DNA of 64,000 bases from Nocardioides okcheonensis (GCF_020991065.1 NZ_CP087710.1:1240001-1304000); one strand, 5' to 3'. Numbered from the stretch's first letter, positions 50,778-60,606 are shown. Program-made: numbers and translations. Notes: generated by a model not told the origin, from the letters alone.

Positions 50778-52411
50778 CTGCTCTCCCTCCCCGCCACCGG
50801 CTCCGGACCGACCTCGACACGCGGCAGGAGCGCCTCGAAGACCGCTCCGCCGCCGGCGGCGTGACCGACCGTCACCGCGCCGCCCCGACGTTCGCAGACG
50901 ACCTGCACCAGCGCCAGTCCGACACCCCGTCCCTCGGCGGTCGAGGCCTTGGTGCTCCACCCGCGGCGGAAGATGTCGCCGACGCGCTCGGGCGGCACGC
51001 CGGGGCCGGTGTCGGTGACGGCGAGCCGGACGCTGCCGTCCTCGAGCACCAGCGACACGTCCACGGTCGTGCCGCCCACGGAGACGGACGCGTCGACCGC
51101 GTTGTCGACCAGGTTGCCCAGCACCGTGCCGACGTCGGTCGACGCCTCGGGGTCCAGCCGGGGCAGGAGGCTGTCGGTGGTGATGCGCAGGTCGATGCCG
51201 CGCTCGGCCGCCAGGCTGGTCTTGGCGATCAGCAGCGCCGCGACCGCGGGGTCCTCGACGCGGGCCAGGACGGCGTCGGAGATCTCGCGACGCCGCTTGC
51301 TCAGCGTGCCGACCAGCCGGGACACCTCGTCGTACTCCCCGAGCTGCACCAGCCCGGAGATGGTGTGCAGCTGGTTGTGGAACTCGTGGGTCTGCGCGCG
51401 CAGGGTGTTGGTGATCGACTGCCGCGCGCTGAGCTCGCTCTGCAGCGCCAGCAGCTCGGTGCGGTCGCGCAGCGTCGTGACGGACGCGACGTGCCGCCCG
51501 CGCTCGAGGACGGGGTTGCGGTTGACCACCAGCACCCGTTCGCCGAGGACGACCACCTGGTCGCGGATCTCCCTCGGGTCGGCCAGCAGGTCGCGGACGA
51601 CCGGGGCGAGCCCGAGGTCGTCGACCCGCCGCCCCTCCACCTCGCCGGACAGCGACAGCAGCTCGCGGGCGCTGTCGCTCAGCACGGTGACCGTGCCGTC
51701 CTCGGAGACCGCCACCACCCCCTCGCGGATCGAGTGCAGCAGCGCCTCGCGCTGGTCGGCCAGCGCGGCGATGGCCGCCGGCTCGAGGCCGCGCGTACGC
51801 CGCCGGATCAGGCGCGACAGCAGCAACGACCCGGCCATGCCCAGCCCGAGGCCGAGCCCGGCGACGGGCACGAGGTCGGGCAGCACGCTGCGGGCGCGCT
51901 CGCCCCAGGTGGGGTACTCCTCCGTGACCATCGCGATGCCGACCAGCTCGAGGCGACGGTTGATGATCGGCGCCTGCGCCGCGATCGACGGCGTGCCGAG
52001 GTCGTCGACGTCCCCGGTCCAGCTCCGCTTGCGCTCCGCGGGGCTCCCCAGCAGGTCGAGGCGCTGGTCACGACCGGCGAAGTCGCTGCTGACCAGCACC
52101 GTCGCGTCGGGCGAGGCGAGGTAGACCCCGCTGGCCCGGTAGCGGTAGCGCACGTCCTGGGTGATCGTCGCCAGCGCCGCGCGCCTGGCCTCCACCTCGT
52201 CGGTGCGGAAGGTCAGCCGCACGAACCTGTCGTTGGCGAGGCTCTCCGCCGCGTCGCGCATCGCGGCGCCGCGCGTGGCGCGGAAGTCGGCGTCGCTCTG
52301 CTGCACCGACACCACGCTGGCCACCACCACGACGACCAGCATCACGCTCACCTGCAGCACCAGGAACTGGCCGGCGAGCGTCGCCGGCCACCACCGCACG
52401 CGTGACCACAA
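50774..52411 (-). CDS. CitA/DcuS-family sensor histidine kinase
   Basis: About 545 residues. Two membrane helices (near residues 15-40, LVLQVSVMLVVVVVASVVSV, and about 165-190, VAGLGLGLGMAGSLLL) flank an extracytoplasmic sensor domain of the CitA type (YRYRASGVYLASPDATVLVS). A PAS domain follows (IREGVVAVSEDGTVTVLSDS), then the phospho-acceptor HEFHNQLHTISGLVQLG and the ATPase with NLVDNAVDAS and VTDTGPGVPPERV. The start used is TTG at 52409-52411, nine bases after GGAGG; a TTG at 52438 and a GTG at 52399 are alternatives. Senses a di- or tricarboxylate by inference. Confidence 0.92.
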   Translation of the reverse strand: MWSRVRWWPATLAGQFLVLQVSVMLVVVVVASVVSVQQSDADFRATRGAAMRDAAESLANDRFVRLTFRTDEVEARRAALATITQDVRYRYRASGVYLASPDATVLVSSDFAGRDQRLDLLGSPAERKRSWTGDVDDLGTPSIAAQAPIINRRLELVGIAMVTEEYPTWGERARSVLPDLVPVAGLGLGLGMAGSLLLSRLIRRRTRGLEPAAIAALADQREALLHSIREGVVAVSEDGTVTVLSDSARELLSLSGEVEGRRVDDLGLAPVVRDLLADPREIRDQVVVLGERVLVVNRNPVLERGRHVASVTTLRDRTELLALQSELSARQSITNTLRAQTHEFHNQLHTISGLVQLGEYDEVSRLVGTLSKRRREISDAVLARVEDPAVAALLIAKTSLAAERGIDLRITTDSLLPRLDPEASTDVGTVLGNLVDNAVDASVSVGGTTVDVSLVLEDGSVRLAVTDTGPGVPPERVGDIFRRGWSTKASTAEGRGVGLALVQVVCERRGGAVTVGHAAGGGAVFEALLPRVEVGPEPVAGRESR

Positions 52412-52480
52412 GTTCCACAACCTCCATTGCTTTCCCAAGCGTGACGAGCACCACAGGCAGTCTCCACCATCGTCGGGACG

Positions 52481-52496
52481 GGTCCGTGCGCGGACC
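52481..52496. promoter_or_regulatory. Inverted repeat upstream of tctC
   Basis: GGTCCG-TGCG-CGGACC, 44 bases upstream of the tctC ATG in the gap divergent with the kinase gene. Possible regulator-binding site or short leader hairpin. No clear -10/-35 pair is visible in this gap. Confidence 0.3.
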
Positions 52497-52539
52497 GGTC
52501 CACGAACCCCCGAGAGATCCCCAAGAGATCGGAGTGCGC

Positions 52540-53535
52540 ATGAGGCGCCGAAGGACGACGAGGGCCATCGCCACGGCGGTGGCGCTCGGCAGCGCGCTGG
52601 TGCTGGCGACCGGCTGCGGGGTGACCCGCGGCGACCAGAGCCGGGACCTCACGATGCTGATCCCGAACAGCCCCGGCGGTGGCTACGACCAGACCGGCCG
52701 CGCGGCGGTGGCGGTCATGGACCACGGTGACATCACCGGCGGCTCCTTCGAGGTCACCAACGTGATCGGCGCCGGCGGGTCGGTGGCGATGACGCGGCTG
52801 ATGAACGCCGAGGGCGACGAGCGCACCATGATGACCGCCGGGCTCGGCGTCGTCGGGTCGCTCTACTCCTTCGGCGCTCCCTACAAGCTCGACGACGCCA
52901 CGCCGCTGGCCCAGCTGATCGAGGACCAGGAGGGCGTGCTCGTCCCGTCGGACTCGCCCTTCGAGACCATCGACGACCTGGTTGCGGCCTGGAACGACGA
53001 CCCGTCGTCCATCGTCGTCGGCGGCGGCTCGTCCCCCGGCGGGCCGGACCACCTCTTCCCGATGCAGCTGGCCAGCGCGGTCGGTGTCGAGCCCCGCGAC
53101 GTGCAGTACGTGCCGTACGACGGCGGAGGCCCCCTCACCAGCGCCCTGCTCGGCAACAAGATCGACGTCGGCTTCTCCGGCGTCGGCGAGTTCACCGGAC
53201 AGCTGTCCAGCGGCGAGCTGCGGCTGCTGGCCGTCTCGGGCGAGGAGCGGCTGACCGGCGAGGGGATCGGCGACGCCCCGACCCTGACCGAGTCGGGCAT
53301 CGACTTGGTCTTCACCAACTGGCGCGGCGTCTTCGCGCCGCCCGGCATCTCCGAGGAGCGTCGCGCCGAGCTGATCGCGATGCTCGAGGAGATGCACGAG
53401 ACCCCCGAGTGGCAGCAGGCCCTCGAGGACAACGGCTGGATCGACGAGTTCAAGACCGGCGACGACTTCACCCAGTTCCTCGTGGAGCAGGACGAGCGCG
53501 TCGCCACCACCCTCGAGGAGCTGGACCTGCTGTGA
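52540..53535 (+). CDS. tctC: Tripartite tricarboxylate transporter substrate-binding lipoprotein
   Basis: A 331-residue periplasmic-type binding protein (TctC/BugT family). Signal peptide ATAVALGSALVLATGC with a lipobox Cys at about residue 26. Mature protein features: MLIPNSPGGGYDQTGRAAVA, VTNVIGAGGSVAMTRLM, VGGGSSPGGPDHLFPMQLAS and VPYDGGGPLTSALLGNKIDV, all family landmarks. Starts with ATG after GGAG. Followed by tctB and tctA with overlapping ends, a complete TTT uptake system. Ligand is probably citrate or a similar carboxylate, not proved. Confidence 0.92.
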   Translation: MRRRRTTRAIATAVALGSALVLATGCGVTRGDQSRDLTMLIPNSPGGGYDQTGRAAVAVMDHGDITGGSFEVTNVIGAGGSVAMTRLMNAEGDERTMMTAGLGVVGSLYSFGAPYKLDDATPLAQLIEDQEGVLVPSDSPFETIDDLVAAWNDDPSSIVVGGGSSPGGPDHLFPMQLASAVGVEPRDVQYVPYDGGGPLTSALLGNKIDVGFSGVGEFTGQLSSGELRLLAVSGEERLTGEGIGDAPTLTESGIDLVFTNWRGVFAPPGISEERRAELIAMLEEMHETPEWQQALEDNGWIDEFKTGDDFTQFLVEQDERVATTLEELDLL

Positions 53536-54071
53536 GCACACCACTCGACACCCACCCCGACACCCCGGGCGCCGCCGCGGAGCCGGCCGCCCCCGGGCGC
53601 GACCTGGCACAGCTGGGCCTCGCCGGCGCGCTCGTGCTGGTCGGCGCGTACACCTTCTACGACGCCACCACCCTGCGGATCGGCTTCGGCGACCCGGTGG
53701 GCCCGCGCGTCTTCCCCTACGTCATCGGCACGGTCACCGTGCTGCTCGGCGTCCTGCTCGCCCTCGCGACCCTGCGCGGCGACGTCCCCGAGGCCGAGGG
53801 CGGCGAGGACGTCGACCTGCGGCAGCCGGCCGACTGGCTCACCGTCCTCAAGCTCGTCGGCGTGCTGATGGTCACCGTGCTCACGATCTCCTTCCTCGGC
53901 TGGGCGATCACCGGCGCGATCCTGTTCGCCGGGTCCGCGTGGTCGCTCGGCAGCCGCACCCTCGTCCGTGACGTCATCGTCGGCGTGGTGCTGTCCGTGA
54001 CCAGCTGGTACGCCTTCCACGAGGGCCTCGGCGTGATCCTGCCGGCCGGGATCCTGGACGGGGTGCTGTGA
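53532..54071 (+). CDS. tctB: Tripartite tricarboxylate transporter TctB subunit
   Basis: A 179-residue small membrane subunit with four predicted helices (about 28-48, 65-85, 107-127, 140-175), including [20 protein letters not shown], the typical TctB signature segment. A short acidic loop ([13 protein letters not shown]) lies in the middle. GTG start overlaps the tctC stop by 4 bases; its stop overlaps the tctA start by 1 base. Partner of TctA in solute:cation symport. Confidence 0.88.
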   Translation: MSTPLDTHPDTPGAAAEPAAPGRDLAQLGLAGALVLVGAYTFYDATTLRIGFGDPVGPRVFPYVIGTVTVLLGVLLALATLRGDVPEAEGGEDVDLRQPADWLTVLKLVGVLMVTVLTISFLGWAITGAILFAGSAWSLGSRTLVRDVIVGVVLSVTSWYAFHEGLGVILPAGILDGVL

Positions 54072-55615
54072 TGGAGAACCTCTCGCTGCTGATGGACGGC
54101 TTCGGCTCCGTCCTCACCCCGCAGAACCTGCTGTTCGCCGCGATCGGCGTGCTGCTCGGCACCTTCGTCGGCGTGCTGCCCGGCATCGGCCCGGCGATGG
54201 CGGTGGCGCTGCTGCTGCCCGTGACCTACGGCCTCGACCCGATCCCGGCGTTCATCATGTTCGCCGGCATCTACTACGGCGGCATGTACGGCGGCTCGAC
54301 GACCGCGATCCTGCTCAACACCCCTGGTGAGTCGGCCTCGGTGATGACCGCGCTCGAGGGCAACCTGATGGCACGCGCGGGCAGGGCCGCCCAGGCCCTC
54401 GCGACGGCCGCCATCGGCTCCTTCATCGCCGGCACGATCGGCACGATGCTCGTGGTGTTCTTCGCCCCTGCCCTCGCGTCGGTGGCCGTCGCGATCGGCG
54501 CGCCGTCCTACTTCGCGCTGATGGTCCTGGCGATGGTGTCGGTGACCAGCGTGCTGGGCGGCTCCCCGCTGCGCGGCTTCATCGCGCTCTTCCTCGGCCT
54601 CACCATCGGCCTCGTCGGACTCGACCTCAACACCGGCCAGCCGCGGCTCAGCTTCGACCAGCCGCTGCTCGCCGACCGGATCGACGTGGTCGTGGTGGCG
54701 GTCGGCATCTTCGCCCTCGGCGAGGCCCTCTGGGTCGCCGCCCACCTGCGCCGCAGCCCGGTCCGGGTGATCCCGGTCGGTCGTCCCTGGATGGACCGTG
54801 CCGACCTCCGCCGGTCGTGGGGCCCATGGCTGCGCGGCACGGCGTACGGCTTCCCGTTCGGCGCGGTCCCGGCCGGCGGCGCGGAGATCCCGACGTTCCT
54901 GTCCTACATCACCGAGAAGCGGCTCGCCGCCCGCAAGGGTCGCGACGAGTTCGGCCGGGGAGCCATCGAGGGCGTGGCCGGGCCGGAGGCGGCCAACAAC
55001 GCCTCGGCCGCCGGCACCTTCGTGCCGCTGCTCGCGCTCGGCCTGCCGGTCACGGCGACGTCGGCGGTCATGCTCGCGGCGCTCCAGGGCTACGGCATCG
55101 AGCCGGGTCCCAGCCTGATGACCGACCAGCCCGAGCTGGTGTGGGCGCTCCTCGCCAGCCTGCTGATCGGCAACGCCCTGCTGCTGGTGCTCAACCTGCC
55201 GCTCGCGCCGCTCTGGGCCAAGCTGCTGCGGATCCCCCGCCCCCAGCTCTACGCCGGCATCCTGTTCTTCGCCGCGCTCGGGGCGTACGCCACCAACCTG
55301 CAGGCCTTCGACCTGTTCCTGCTGGTGCTGCTCGGCCTGCTGGGCCTGGCCATGCGGCGCTTCGCCCTGCCGGTGCTGCCGCTGATCCTCGGCGTCATCC
55401 TCGGCCCGCTCATGGAGGTCCAGCTGCGCCAGGCGATGGCGATCTCCGGCGGCGAGGTCTCCGGCCTGTGGAGCGAGCCGCTCGCGGTGGTGATCTACGT
55501 GGTCGTGGCCCTCGCCGTGCTGGCACCGATCGTGCTGCGCAGGGTGCGCCCCGCGCCCGCCGCGGTGGCCGTCGACCAGGACGTCCGTGAGAAGGAAGAG
55601 GAGGGAGTGCGATGA
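54071..55615 (+). CDS. tctA: Tripartite tricarboxylate transporter TctA subunit
   Basis: A 514-residue large membrane subunit with about 12 helices. Family motifs: [40 protein letters not shown] and, in the second half, [20 protein letters not shown]. These two repeated blocks of the TctA fold form the transport path. It is co-translated with tctB and overlaps the following universal stress gene by 4 bases. Confidence 0.95.
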   Translation: MENLSLLMDGFGSVLTPQNLLFAAIGVLLGTFVGVLPGIGPAMAVALLLPVTYGLDPIPAFIMFAGIYYGGMYGGSTTAILLNTPGESASVMTALEGNLMARAGRAAQALATAAIGSFIAGTIGTMLVVFFAPALASVAVAIGAPSYFALMVLAMVSVTSVLGGSPLRGFIALFLGLTIGLVGLDLNTGQPRLSFDQPLLADRIDVVVVAVGIFALGEALWVAAHLRRSPVRVIPVGRPWMDRADLRRSWGPWLRGTAYGFPFGAVPAGGAEIPTFLSYITEKRLAARKGRDEFGRGAIEGVAGPEAANNASAAGTFVPLLALGLPVTATSAVMLAALQGYGIEPGPSLMTDQPELVWALLASLLIGNALLLVLNLPLAPLWAKLLRIPRPQLYAGILFFAALGAYATNLQAFDLFLLVLLGLLGLAMRRFALPVLPLILGVILGPLMEVQLRQAMAISGGEVSGLWSEPLAVVIYVVVALAVLAPIVLRRVRPAPAAVAVDQDVREKEEEGVR

Positions 55616-56013
55616 GCGGCACGACGATCGTGGTGGGCTGGAGCCCCGACGAGTACGGCGAGACCGCGCTGCGGCGCGCCGTCGAGGAGGCGCGGCTGCG
55701 CGAGGGCCGGGTCGTGGTGGTCAACGCCACCCGCGGCGACGCCCTCGTCGACGAGCGCTACGCCGACGACGACCAGCTGGCCCGGCTGACCGGCGAGCTC
55801 GCCGGCAGCGGGCTTGAGGTCGACGTGCGCCGCTCGATGGGCGCCGACGTCGGCGACCAGGTCCTCGAGGTCGCCCGCGACGTCGACGCCGACCTCGTGG
55901 TCATCGGCCTGCGCCGCCGCTCGCCGGTCGGCAAGCTGCTGATGGGCAGCGTCGCGCAGCGGATCCTGCTCGGCGCCGACTGCGCCGTGCTGGCGGTGAA
56001 GCCGCCCGCCTGA
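55612..56013 (+). CDS. Universal stress protein (UspA family)
   Basis: A 133-residue single-domain Usp. Starts [20 protein letters not shown]; the ATP-binding loop G-x2-G-x9-G-S/T appears in modified form as [20 protein letters not shown], ending with VLAVKPPA. It probably binds ATP. Coupled to tctA by a 4-base overlap, a pairing seen in other tct operons where the Usp may regulate the carrier. Confidence 0.88.
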   Translation: MSGTTIVVGWSPDEYGETALRRAVEEARLREGRVVVVNATRGDALVDERYADDDQLARLTGELAGSGLEVDVRRSMGADVGDQVLEVARDVDADLVVIGLRRRSPVGKLLMGSVAQRILLGADCAVLAVKPPA

Positions 56014-56094
56014 TCCGCGTCGCAGCCCGGACAGGCGGTCGGCGCCGCCGTCCGGAGGCTCCCGCCGACCGGCCGCTCCTGCGACACTGGGGCG

Positions 56095-58809
56095 GTGATG
56101 GCACCGGCCCCGATCGTGCGCGGGGCGCTGGCGCGCTGGCTGCGGGCTCCCGTCTGGACGGGGCTGCTCGCCCTGGCCGGCGCCCTGTTCGTGGCCTCGC
56201 TCGCGGCACCGGTCTACTTCTCCAACGCGGCGCACGACGCCGCGCTGCAGCGCCTGCGCGCCGTCGCCGAGCAGGACACGTTCCGCGTCGCGGCGGTCGA
56301 CCTGCGGGCCGCGTGGGGCGGTCGCCTGCCGCGAGGGGAGGCAGCCGACCTCCGGGCCCGGCTGGACGCGCTGCCGGGCTTCGCCCCCGCGACCGTCACC
56401 TCCTTCGGCTCCGCTCCCAACCGGGTCCGCGAGCCGGTCCTCGTGGCCGGTGGACGGTCGGCGGTCGGGACGCTGTGGGCACGCGACGGCGCCCTGGAGG
56501 CCCTCGGCGGTGCCGGCCCCGGATCCGCGGGTCCCGGCGTCTGGATCCCCACCGAGGTGGCCGACGAGCTGGGGGTCCGCGCCGGCGACGCGGTCGAGAT
56601 CGTGACGCGGCGACTGCTCGACGGCTCCGTCGGACGCGCAGCCCCGCTGGTGGTCCGTGGGACCTACGACGCCGCTCCGGGCTCGCCGCTCCCCCAGGAG
56701 GTGCTCGACCTCGGCGTGCGTCCGGTGGACCTCCCCCTGGGCGACCCCGACGCCGGTTCCTCCGCCCTGCTGATCACCGACCACGACACCCTGGGCCGGA
56801 CCAGCCTCCGGATCGGCGACGTCCCCCACCAGGTGGCGGACCTCGCGCTCGCGCCGGGCCTGGGTCCGGACGCCGCACGCCGCGCGTCCGACGCGCAGGC
56901 AGCGCTGCAGCGAGAGGCGTTCCGGGTCGGCTCCCCGCTCGCCATCGACCTCTCGCAGGCCCGCCCGGTGGCCACGCAGCTCCAGCTGGCGACCGACCTC
57001 CCCGAGGTGCTCGACGACGCCGACACGGTGACCACGACCTCCCGGGCCGCGGTGGTGCCGTTCCTGAGGGCGACGCAGGCGATGTCGCTCCTGCTGCTGC
57101 TCGCCGTCTTCGTGCTGTGGACGCGCACGCGTGCGCCCGAGAGCTGGACGCTCACCGGCTGGGGGCTCTCGCCGGTCCGTCGCGGCGCGGTCGCCGCTCT
57201 CGAGGTGCTGCCGTCGGCGGTGCTCGCCGCACCGGTCGGTGCGGCGCTGGCGGTGGCCGGCGTCACGCTGGCGGGCCCGCCCGGGAGGCTCGGCGTGCGG
57301 GACACGGCGGCTGCCACCGCCACGGCCTGCCTGGCGTCGGTGCTCGTCGTGGTGCTCGGGGCCGCCGTGCTCGCCGCGGTGGGAGCGGTGCAGCAGGAGC
57401 GGGAGGCCGCGCGCGGTCCGCGCCACCCACCGGTGCGGGTGCCGTGGGGGCTCGTCTGGGTCGCGGCCGCGGTCGTCGTGGGCACGGCCGTCCTCACGCT
57501 CGACGTCGACGAACGCGCCACGAGCCCGCTCGCCGCGGCGTTCCCGCTCGCGATGGCGGCAGGCGTCGCCGTCGCGGTGATGTGGCTCGCGGCGCTGCTG
57601 CCCCGTCCGAGGGCGGGGAGGGAGGGAGGCGTCCTCTGGCTCGCGTCGCGCCGGTCGGCGTCGAGCACCACCGCGGCGACCGCGGTGCTCGCCATCGGCC
57701 TGACCGTCCTGGGCTACGGCCTCGCCGTCCGGGACGGGGTGAGCCTGGCCGTCACCGACAAGGCAGCGGCGCTCGCCGGGGCGCAGACCCGCGTCGACCT
57801 CGGGGTGCAGCTGGTCGGCCGACGGGTCGCGGAGGCATCGGCGCTGGCCGGTCCGGATGCCGCGGTGGTCTACCGGCGCGGGGTAACCCTGCCGCCGGCG
57901 TTCGGCGAGCAGCCCCTGCTGATGGCCGACCCCCGCGCGCTCGCCGCCGCCGTGTCGTGGGGTGCCACGCTGGACGCCCCCGGGCGCGAGGCCCTGCGCG
58001 ACCTCGCCGTCGACCCGGGTGAGGGCGAGCCGGTGCCGGTGGTGCTGGCCGGCACGACCGACGCCCGCGCCGGCGACGAGCTGACCCTGACCTTCAACAG
58101 CGCCACGGACGTCGAAGCCGTCGTGGTCGCCGTCGTCGAGGCGTTCCCGGGCTCGGAGTCGGAGGACGGCACGGTCACCGTGGTGGCCCCGACCCGCCCG
58201 CTCGTGAGGGCGCTGCCGCGTCCCTTCCGACCGAGCACGCCGTTCGACCAGACCCTCGGTGCGGGGGTCTTCTCCGCCGCGGTCTGGTCCTCCGCGTCAC
58301 CCGCAGCGGTCCAGCAACGACTGACCGACGCGGGGCTGGAGTCGCAGGAGGTGGCGCTGCTGGCCGAGGAGCGCGCGCGTCCGGAGCTGCTGTCGGCCGA
58401 CTGGGCCGTGGGCTACCTGCTGCCCCTCGGCCTGGCCGCCCTGTCCCTCGTCCTCGGCACCGGACTGGTGCTGGCACGCCGGCTGCTGGACCGCGACCGC
58501 GTCTCCGACGTGCTGCTGCGCCACATGGGCTGGACGTGGCGCGCGCTCACCGCCTCCCGCGCGATCGAGCTGGTCGCCACGCTCGTGGTCGCGGCGGTCG
58601 CTGCCGCCGTCGCGACCACTGCGCTGCTCGCGGGGCCCACGGTCGTGGAGACCTCGGCCCAGCTCCCTCCCCTCGCCCGTCCCGTCCTGACCGGTGACGG
58701 CCTGGGCTGGTGGCTGGCGTCGTGGGGGTCGGTCGCGATCGGTGGTGCGGTCGCCCTGGCCCTCGGCGGGAGCCGCCGCGCCGCGGAGGTGCTCCGTGAC
58801 CAGCGGTGA
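56095..58809 (+). CDS. FtsX-like ABC transporter permease
   Basis: A 904-residue permease. One helix near the N-terminus (WTGLLALAGALFVASLAAPV), an extracellular region (about 45-315), four or more helices in the middle (MSLLLLLAVFVLW, LPSAVLAAPVGAALAVAGVT, SVLVVVLGAAVLAAVGAV), a second extracytoplasmic region (about 560-755), and helices at the C-terminus (LLPLGLAALSLVLGTGLVLA). This is the double-FtsX layout of large MacB/LolC-type exporters. Starts with GTG at 56095; ATG at 56098 also fits. Two ATPase genes follow with overlaps. Substrate unknown. Confidence 0.82.
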   Translation: MMAPAPIVRGALARWLRAPVWTGLLALAGALFVASLAAPVYFSNAAHDAALQRLRAVAEQDTFRVAAVDLRAAWGGRLPRGEAADLRARLDALPGFAPATVTSFGSAPNRVREPVLVAGGRSAVGTLWARDGALEALGGAGPGSAGPGVWIPTEVADELGVRAGDAVEIVTRRLLDGSVGRAAPLVVRGTYDAAPGSPLPQEVLDLGVRPVDLPLGDPDAGSSALLITDHDTLGRTSLRIGDVPHQVADLALAPGLGPDAARRASDAQAALQREAFRVGSPLAIDLSQARPVATQLQLATDLPEVLDDADTVTTTSRAAVVPFLRATQAMSLLLLLAVFVLWTRTRAPESWTLTGWGLSPVRRGAVAALEVLPSAVLAAPVGAALAVAGVTLAGPPGRLGVRDTAAATATACLASVLVVVLGAAVLAAVGAVQQEREAARGPRHPPVRVPWGLVWVAAAVVVGTAVLTLDVDERATSPLAAAFPLAMAAGVAVAVMWLAALLPRPRAGREGGVLWLASRRSASSTTAATAVLAIGLTVLGYGLAVRDGVSLAVTDKAAALAGAQTRVDLGVQLVGRRVAEASALAGPDAAVVYRRGVTLPPAFGEQPLLMADPRALAAAVSWGATLDAPGREALRDLAVDPGEGEPVPVVLAGTTDARAGDELTLTFNSATDVEAVVVAVVEAFPGSESEDGTVTVVAPTRPLVRALPRPFRPSTPFDQTLGAGVFSAAVWSSASPAAVQQRLTDAGLESQEVALLAEERARPELLSADWAVGYLLPLGLAALSLVLGTGLVLARRLLDRDRVSDVLLRHMGWTWRALTASRAIELVATLVVAAVAAAVATTALLAGPTVVETSAQLPPLARPVLTGDGLGWWLASWGSVAIGGAVALALGGSRRAAEVLRDQR

Positions 58810-59635
58810 GGTCGGGCCGGTCGCGGCCGCCTGCCACGGGGTCGTCCGCGTCTTCGGGCAGGGCGAGCAGGAGACCACGGCCCTGCGCGGCATCGACCTG
58901 ACGCTGCACGCGGGCCTCGTCACGGTCGTCGCCGGCCCGTCCGGCAGCGGCAAGACCAGCCTGCTGCGGTTGGCCGCGGCGCAGGACCGGGCCACCGCCG
59001 GCCGCCTCGAGGTGCTCGGCGTCGAGACGGGCAGCGCGTCCCTGCGCCAGCTGAGGTCGCTGCGACGCACGCAGCTGACGTACGTCCCGCAGCGGGCGGC
59101 ACGCGGCCTGCTGCCCACCCTCACCGTGGCCCAGCACGTGGCCCAGGTCGGTGCCCTGCGGGGCACCTCGGTCGACGCACCGGCGCTCCTGGACCTGCTC
59201 GGGCTGACCAGCCGGTCCGACCACCTGCCGGCAGCGCTCTCCGGCGGCGAGCAGCAGCGCCTCGCCGTGGGGCTCGCCCTCGTGGGACGCCCGCGGCTCG
59301 TGGTGGCCGACGAGCCCACCGCGGAGCTCGACACCGAGAACGCCCACCGGGTGCTGGACGCGATGCACGACGCCGCCGAACGCGGTGCCGCCGTGCTGGT
59401 GAGCAGCCACGACCAGCGCGTGGTCGAGCGTGCGGACCGGCTCCTGCGCCTGCAGCACGGGGTGCTGTCGACCGACCGGTCGCGCAGCAGCAGGGCGACG
59501 GCGGTCATCGACTCGAGCGGGCGGCTCCAGCTGCCCGACGAGGCCCTCGCCCGCTTCCCGGCACGACGCGTGCTGGTCGAGGACGCCGGGGACCACGTCG
59601 TACTCCGGCCGCCACCGGAGGGAGAGTGGACGTGA
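58796..59635 (+). CDS. ABC transporter ATP-binding protein
   Basis: A 279-residue ATPase. Walker A GPSGSGKTSLLRLA, Q-loop VPQRAARGLLPTLT, signature SGGEQQRLAVGLAL, Walker B PRLVVADEPTAELD and switch His in VSSHDQRV. A C-terminal extension of about 55 residues after the core (SSGRLQLPDEALARFPARRV) is absent from the second ATPase. GTG start lies 14 bases inside the permease gene. Probably one half of a heterodimer with the next gene product. Confidence 0.93.
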   Translation: MTSGEVGPVAAACHGVVRVFGQGEQETTALRGIDLTLHAGLVTVVAGPSGSGKTSLLRLAAAQDRATAGRLEVLGVETGSASLRQLRSLRRTQLTYVPQRAARGLLPTLTVAQHVAQVGALRGTSVDAPALLDLLGLTSRSDHLPAALSGGEQQRLAVGLALVGRPRLVVADEPTAELDTENAHRVLDAMHDAAERGAAVLVSSHDQRVVERADRLLRLQHGVLSTDRSRSSRATAVIDSSGRLQLPDEALARFPARRVLVEDAGDHVVLRPPPEGEWT

Positions 59636-60261
59636 TCGAGGTGCAGCGGGTGACCCACCGCTACGGACGGTCGACGGCCCTCGACCGGGTGAGCCTCACG
59701 GTGGGGGTCGGGGAGCTGCTCGCGCTGGCCGGGCCCTCCGGCTCGGGCAAGTCGAGCCTGGTGCACCTCGTGGCCGGGCTCGACGCCGTCCAGGAGGGGG
59801 ACGTGACGGTCCTGGGTCGTGCCCCCTCGACGATCCGCGACTGGACGGTCCTGTCGGTGGTGCCGCAGCAGCACGGCCTGCTGAGGGGGCTGACCGTCGC
59901 GGAGAACGTCCGGCTGCCCGCCCTCGCCCGCAGGCGCTCGACCGCCGCCGCCGACGCCGTGGCCGCCATGCAGGCCCTCGACGTCGCCGCGATGTCGGAC
60001 CGGGCCGTCGAGGCGCTCTCCCTCGGCGAGCAGCAGCGCGTCGCCGTGGCCCGCGCGCTGGCCGGGGCACCTCGGGCGCTCGTCCTCGACGAGCCCTCGG
60101 CGCACCAGGACGAGGCGCACCTCGACCAGCTGATGGCGGCGCTGCGCTCCGCCGCTGCCACCGGCACGGCGGTGCTGGTCGCGACGCACGATCCGACGCT
60201 GCTCGCCACGGCCGACCGGGTGGTCCACCTCGCGGACGGGCGGGTGGTCGAGCCGGCCTGA
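59632..60261 (+). CDS. ABC transporter ATP-binding protein
   Basis: A 209-residue ATPase of the MacB/LolD type. Walker A GPSGSGKSSLVHLVAG, Q-loop VVPQQHGLLRGLTVAENVRL, signature LSLGEQQRVAVARAL (Leu instead of the second residue of LSGGQ), Walker B RALVLDEPSAHQDEAHL and His switch ATHDPTL. GTG start (VIEVQRVTHRYGRS) overlaps the previous stop by 4 bases, favoured by the GGAGGGAG spacing over the GTG 6 bases earlier. Last gene of the operon, before a strong terminator. Confidence 0.93.
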   Translation: MIEVQRVTHRYGRSTALDRVSLTVGVGELLALAGPSGSGKSSLVHLVAGLDAVQEGDVTVLGRAPSTIRDWTVLSVVPQQHGLLRGLTVAENVRLPALARRRSTAAADAVAAMQALDVAAMSDRAVEALSLGEQQRVAVARALAGAPRALVLDEPSAHQDEAHLDQLMAALRSAAATGTAVLVATHDPTLLATADRVVHLADGRVVEPA

Positions 60262-60272
60262 GCACCCACGAC

Positions 60273-60302
60273 GAAGGGCCCGGTCTGGAGACCGGGCCCT
60301 TC
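60273..60302. terminator. Terminator between the ABC operon and tRNA-Glu
   Basis: A perfect 14-bp stem GAAGGGCCCGGTCT with its complement and a two-base centre, 11 bases after the ATPase stop and 9 bases from the 3-prime end of tRNA-Glu on the other strand. It can serve both directions. Confidence 0.8.
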
Positions 60303-60311
60303 GCTGTGCTG

Positions 60312-60384
60312 TACCCCCGACCGGATTCGAACCGGCGCTACCGCCTTGAGAGGGCGACGTGCTAGGCCGCTACACAACGGGGGC
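60312..60384 (-). tRNA. tRNA-Glu (CTC)
   Basis: A 73-base cloverleaf on the minus strand. Acceptor GCCCCCG pairs with CGGGGGT (G1-U72 wobble), discriminator A. D-arm TGTAGCGGCCTAGCA, anticodon stem GTCGCC-type with loop CTCTCAA (anticodon CTC), T-arm with GGTTCGAATCC. No encoded CCA. Reads GAG codons. Confidence 0.95.
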
Positions 60385-60473
60385 TTGCAGTGCTGCTCTG
60401 GCGAGCAACGGAGCGAAACTCTAGCTGCTGCCGGAGTGCTGCTCCAAATCCTGGCCCGAGGGCCGGGATCTTG

Positions 60474-60545
60474 CTGGGGTACTAGGACTCGAACCTAGAA
60501 CAACTGAACCAGAATCAGCCGTGTTGCCAATTACACCATACCCCA
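60474..60545 (-). tRNA. tRNA-Gln (CTG)
   Basis: A 72-base cloverleaf on the minus strand. Acceptor TGGGGTA pairs with TACCCCA, discriminator G. Anticodon loop TTCTGGT gives anticodon CTG (reads CAG). T-arm with AGGTTCGAGTCCT. No encoded CCA. It lies 89 bases upstream of tRNA-Glu on the same strand. Confidence 0.95.
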
Positions 60546-60606
60546 TGGGGGTATCGGAATCGCTTCCGACCACCCGCGCGGTCCCCGCAGGAACCGGACC
60601 CGAACG

